Assembly (NCBI GenBank): GCA_021654635.1 | Contig: AP025179.1 | Coordinates: forward strand, 5,518,001-5,582,000 | DNA: 64,000 nt | DNA from: Mycobacterium kiyosense | GTDB taxonomy: Bacteria > Actinomycetota > Actinomycetes > Mycobacteriales > Mycobacteriaceae | Reading direction: 5' to 3' | Shown: in pieces, positions 62,937 through 64,000 of the stretch | Position numbering within the stretch: the first letter of the stretch is position 1 | Layout of the letters: every line of letters starts with the position of its first letter | The notes under the pieces: model-generated | What the model saw: only the letters and a program-made list of their open reading frames with translations | The model's database searches: none | What the model was told of the DNA's origin: nothing | Translations under genes and position numbers: made by a program

Positions 62937-64000
62937 ATGCGTCGTCTCACCGGTGTCGACAACCTGTTTCTCAAACAGGAGAAGAGCACGCAACCCCAGC
63001 ACACCATCAAGGCCGTCGTCCTCGATCCCGCCGCGGCACAGCAACCACTGACCTTCGAGGCGATCCGGGCGGCGTTACCGGCTCTGGTGGAACGGATCGA
63101 GCCGCTGCGCTGGCAGTTGCTGCGATCGCGGCTGGGCCGACCCTGGTGGATCGAGCGTCCCAATATCGACCTCGACCACCACGTCAAGCGGGTTTCCGTG
63201 CCGGCTCCCGGCGGTGACCGGGAGTTGTCCGCGCAGATCAACGAGATCAACATGGGCGGGCTCGACCACAGCCGGCCGTCCTGGCAACTGTGGTATGTCG
63301 ACGGGCTCGTCGACGGCCGAATCGCGTTGGTGCTCAAGCTGCATCACACGCTGGCCGATGGTATGGCGTCATTGCGTCTGCTCGAGACGATGCTCAGTGC
63401 CGATCCCGACGAACCCTTGCCGGGCGTCACACGCAGCCTGACCGATGAGCGCCGGCCCGGTGCGGCTCGGTGGTATGGAACGCTGTTGCGGCACCAGGCT
63501 GCGGCGGCCGCAAGGTTTCCCAATGTGCTGGCCCGATCGGCGCGCACGATCCAGACGGTCCGTGCCCGCCGTAAGGCCGGTCGCCCCGGCTTCGCCGAGG
63601 CTTTCGCGGCTCCGTCCGCCCCGTTCAACGCTCCGTTCACCGAGCGGCGCGAATTCGCCTTCGTGACTTGCGATCTCGATCAGATCAAGACGGTGAAGAC
63701 GGCGTTCGGGGTGACGGTCAACGACGTGTACCTGGCTGTGTGCAGTGGCGCCGTCCGGTCGTACCTGCAGCGGCACGGCGAGTTGGCTGCCGAATCGTTG
63801 TCCGCCGTTGTCCCAGTGGCGATTCGGCCGCGCGGCGCCGAAGTGGACTGGGGCAATCAGGTCACTACTTGGTACACCTCGCTGGCCACCGACATAGCCG
63901 ATCCCGTCCGGCGGTTGCACCAGATCTCGGCCAACACCAAGGCCGCGCGAGCGGTCCACGACGAGCGCGACCTGTGGTTGTTCGGCGACTGGATGGAGTA
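62937..64000 (+). CDS. WS/DGAT family acyltransferase (wax ester/triacylglycerol synthase), partial
   Basis: The gene runs off the right edge after 354 codons. The acyltransferase active-site motif HHTLADG (136-142, HHxxxDG) is present in the CoA-dependent acyltransferase fold, followed by the internal linker and the C-terminal TFGVTVNDVYLAVCSGAVR region. Mycobacterial Tgs proteins make triacylglycerol or wax esters at the membrane. ATG 62937 has GGAGG 8 bp upstream; an in-frame ATG at 62916 is possible. It is divergent from the lipase gene. Confidence 0.93.
   Translation, partial: MRRLTGVDNLFLKQEKSTQPQHTIKAVVLDPAAAQQPLTFEAIRAALPALVERIEPLRWQLLRSRLGRPWWIERPNIDLDHHVKRVSVPAPGGDRELSAQINEINMGGLDHSRPSWQLWYVDGLVDGRIALVLKLHHTLADGMASLRLLETMLSADPDEPLPGVTRSLTDERRPGAARWYGTLLRHQAAAAARFPNVLARSARTIQTVRARRKAGRPGFAEAFAAPSAPFNAPFTERREFAFVTCDLDQIKTVKTAFGVTVNDVYLAVCSGAVRSYLQRHGELAAESLSAVVPVAIRPRGAEVDWGNQVTTWYTSLATDIADPVRRLHQISANTKAARAVHDERDLWLFGDWME

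Overview
The window is high-GC actinobacterial chromosome and almost certainly Mycobacterium. It has a mycofactocin-coupled short-chain dehydrogenase, a WS/DGAT acyltransferase at the right edge, many FadE-type acyl-CoA dehydrogenases, four cytochrome P450s each near or linked to a small 3Fe-4S ferredoxin, and numerous PF04909-type amidohydrolases. This mix is typical of the lipid, steroid and xenobiotic catabolic islands of environmental mycobacteria. No rRNA, tRNA or CRISPR array was seen.

Layout. 0-5.6 kb: a partial gene, two TetR regulators, a kinase-like phosphotransferase, an alpha/beta hydrolase, a secreted DUF4189 protein, a carboxymuconolactone-decarboxylase-like protein and a 3-hydroxyisobutyrate-dehydrogenase-like enzyme. 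5.8-13.2 kb: a plus-strand operon of two amidohydrolases, a Rieske protein, an alpha/beta hydrolase, a NuoF-like flavoprotein with a ferredoxin, an SDR and a phosphotransferase. 13.2-18.0 kb: an acyl-CoA dehydrogenase and an enoyl-CoA hydratase gene that is cut in two by a decayed IS21-family element (15217-17929) with a 6-bp target duplication. 18.1-29 kb: a DUF35-thiolase fusion, hydrolase, two P450-ferredoxin pairs, TetR, thiolase, acyl-CoA dehydrogenase and amidohydrolase. 29.2-37 kb: an operon with a Rieske ring-hydroxylating oxygenase, a second amidohydrolase superfamily enzyme, a SnoaL-like protein and an acyl-CoA dehydrogenase pair, facing another acyl-CoA dehydrogenase and a TetR regulator. 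37.2-50 kb: a P450 with three SDRs, then a minus-strand set of a double CaiB CoA-transferase, enoyl-CoA hydratase, two M24-fold proteins, an amidohydrolase, and TetR-ferredoxin-P450. 50-58 kb: a FAD/Rieske oxidoreductase, four consecutive glycosyltransferase-like genes and a large catalase. 58-64 kb: a DoxX protein, four SDR-type genes, an esterase/lipase and the WS/DGAT gene.

How the genes may work together: P450s and the Rieske oxygenase would introduce oxygen, SDRs oxidise alcohols, CaiB-type transferases make CoA esters, and acyl-CoA dehydrogenases, enoyl-CoA hydratases and thiolases degrade the side chain or opened ring. The amidohydrolase-superfamily proteins would hydrolyse or decarboxylate intermediates. 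The substrate cannot be read from sequence.

Two regulatory signatures link distant genes. A GAGAAT-N3-ATTCTC palindrome occurs in front of the 29.2-kb operon, in the acyl-CoA dehydrogenase/TetR divergent region and in front of the 37.2-kb P450. A TTAAGTCAA-N4-TTGATTTAA operator occurs in front of both the 49.3-kb TetR-ferredoxin-P450 operon and the 58.5-kb SDR.

Several otherwise intact genes carry single-base shifts, nearly all inside C or G runs. These look more like sequence errors than true pseudogenes, and the products are described as reconstructed across the shift.
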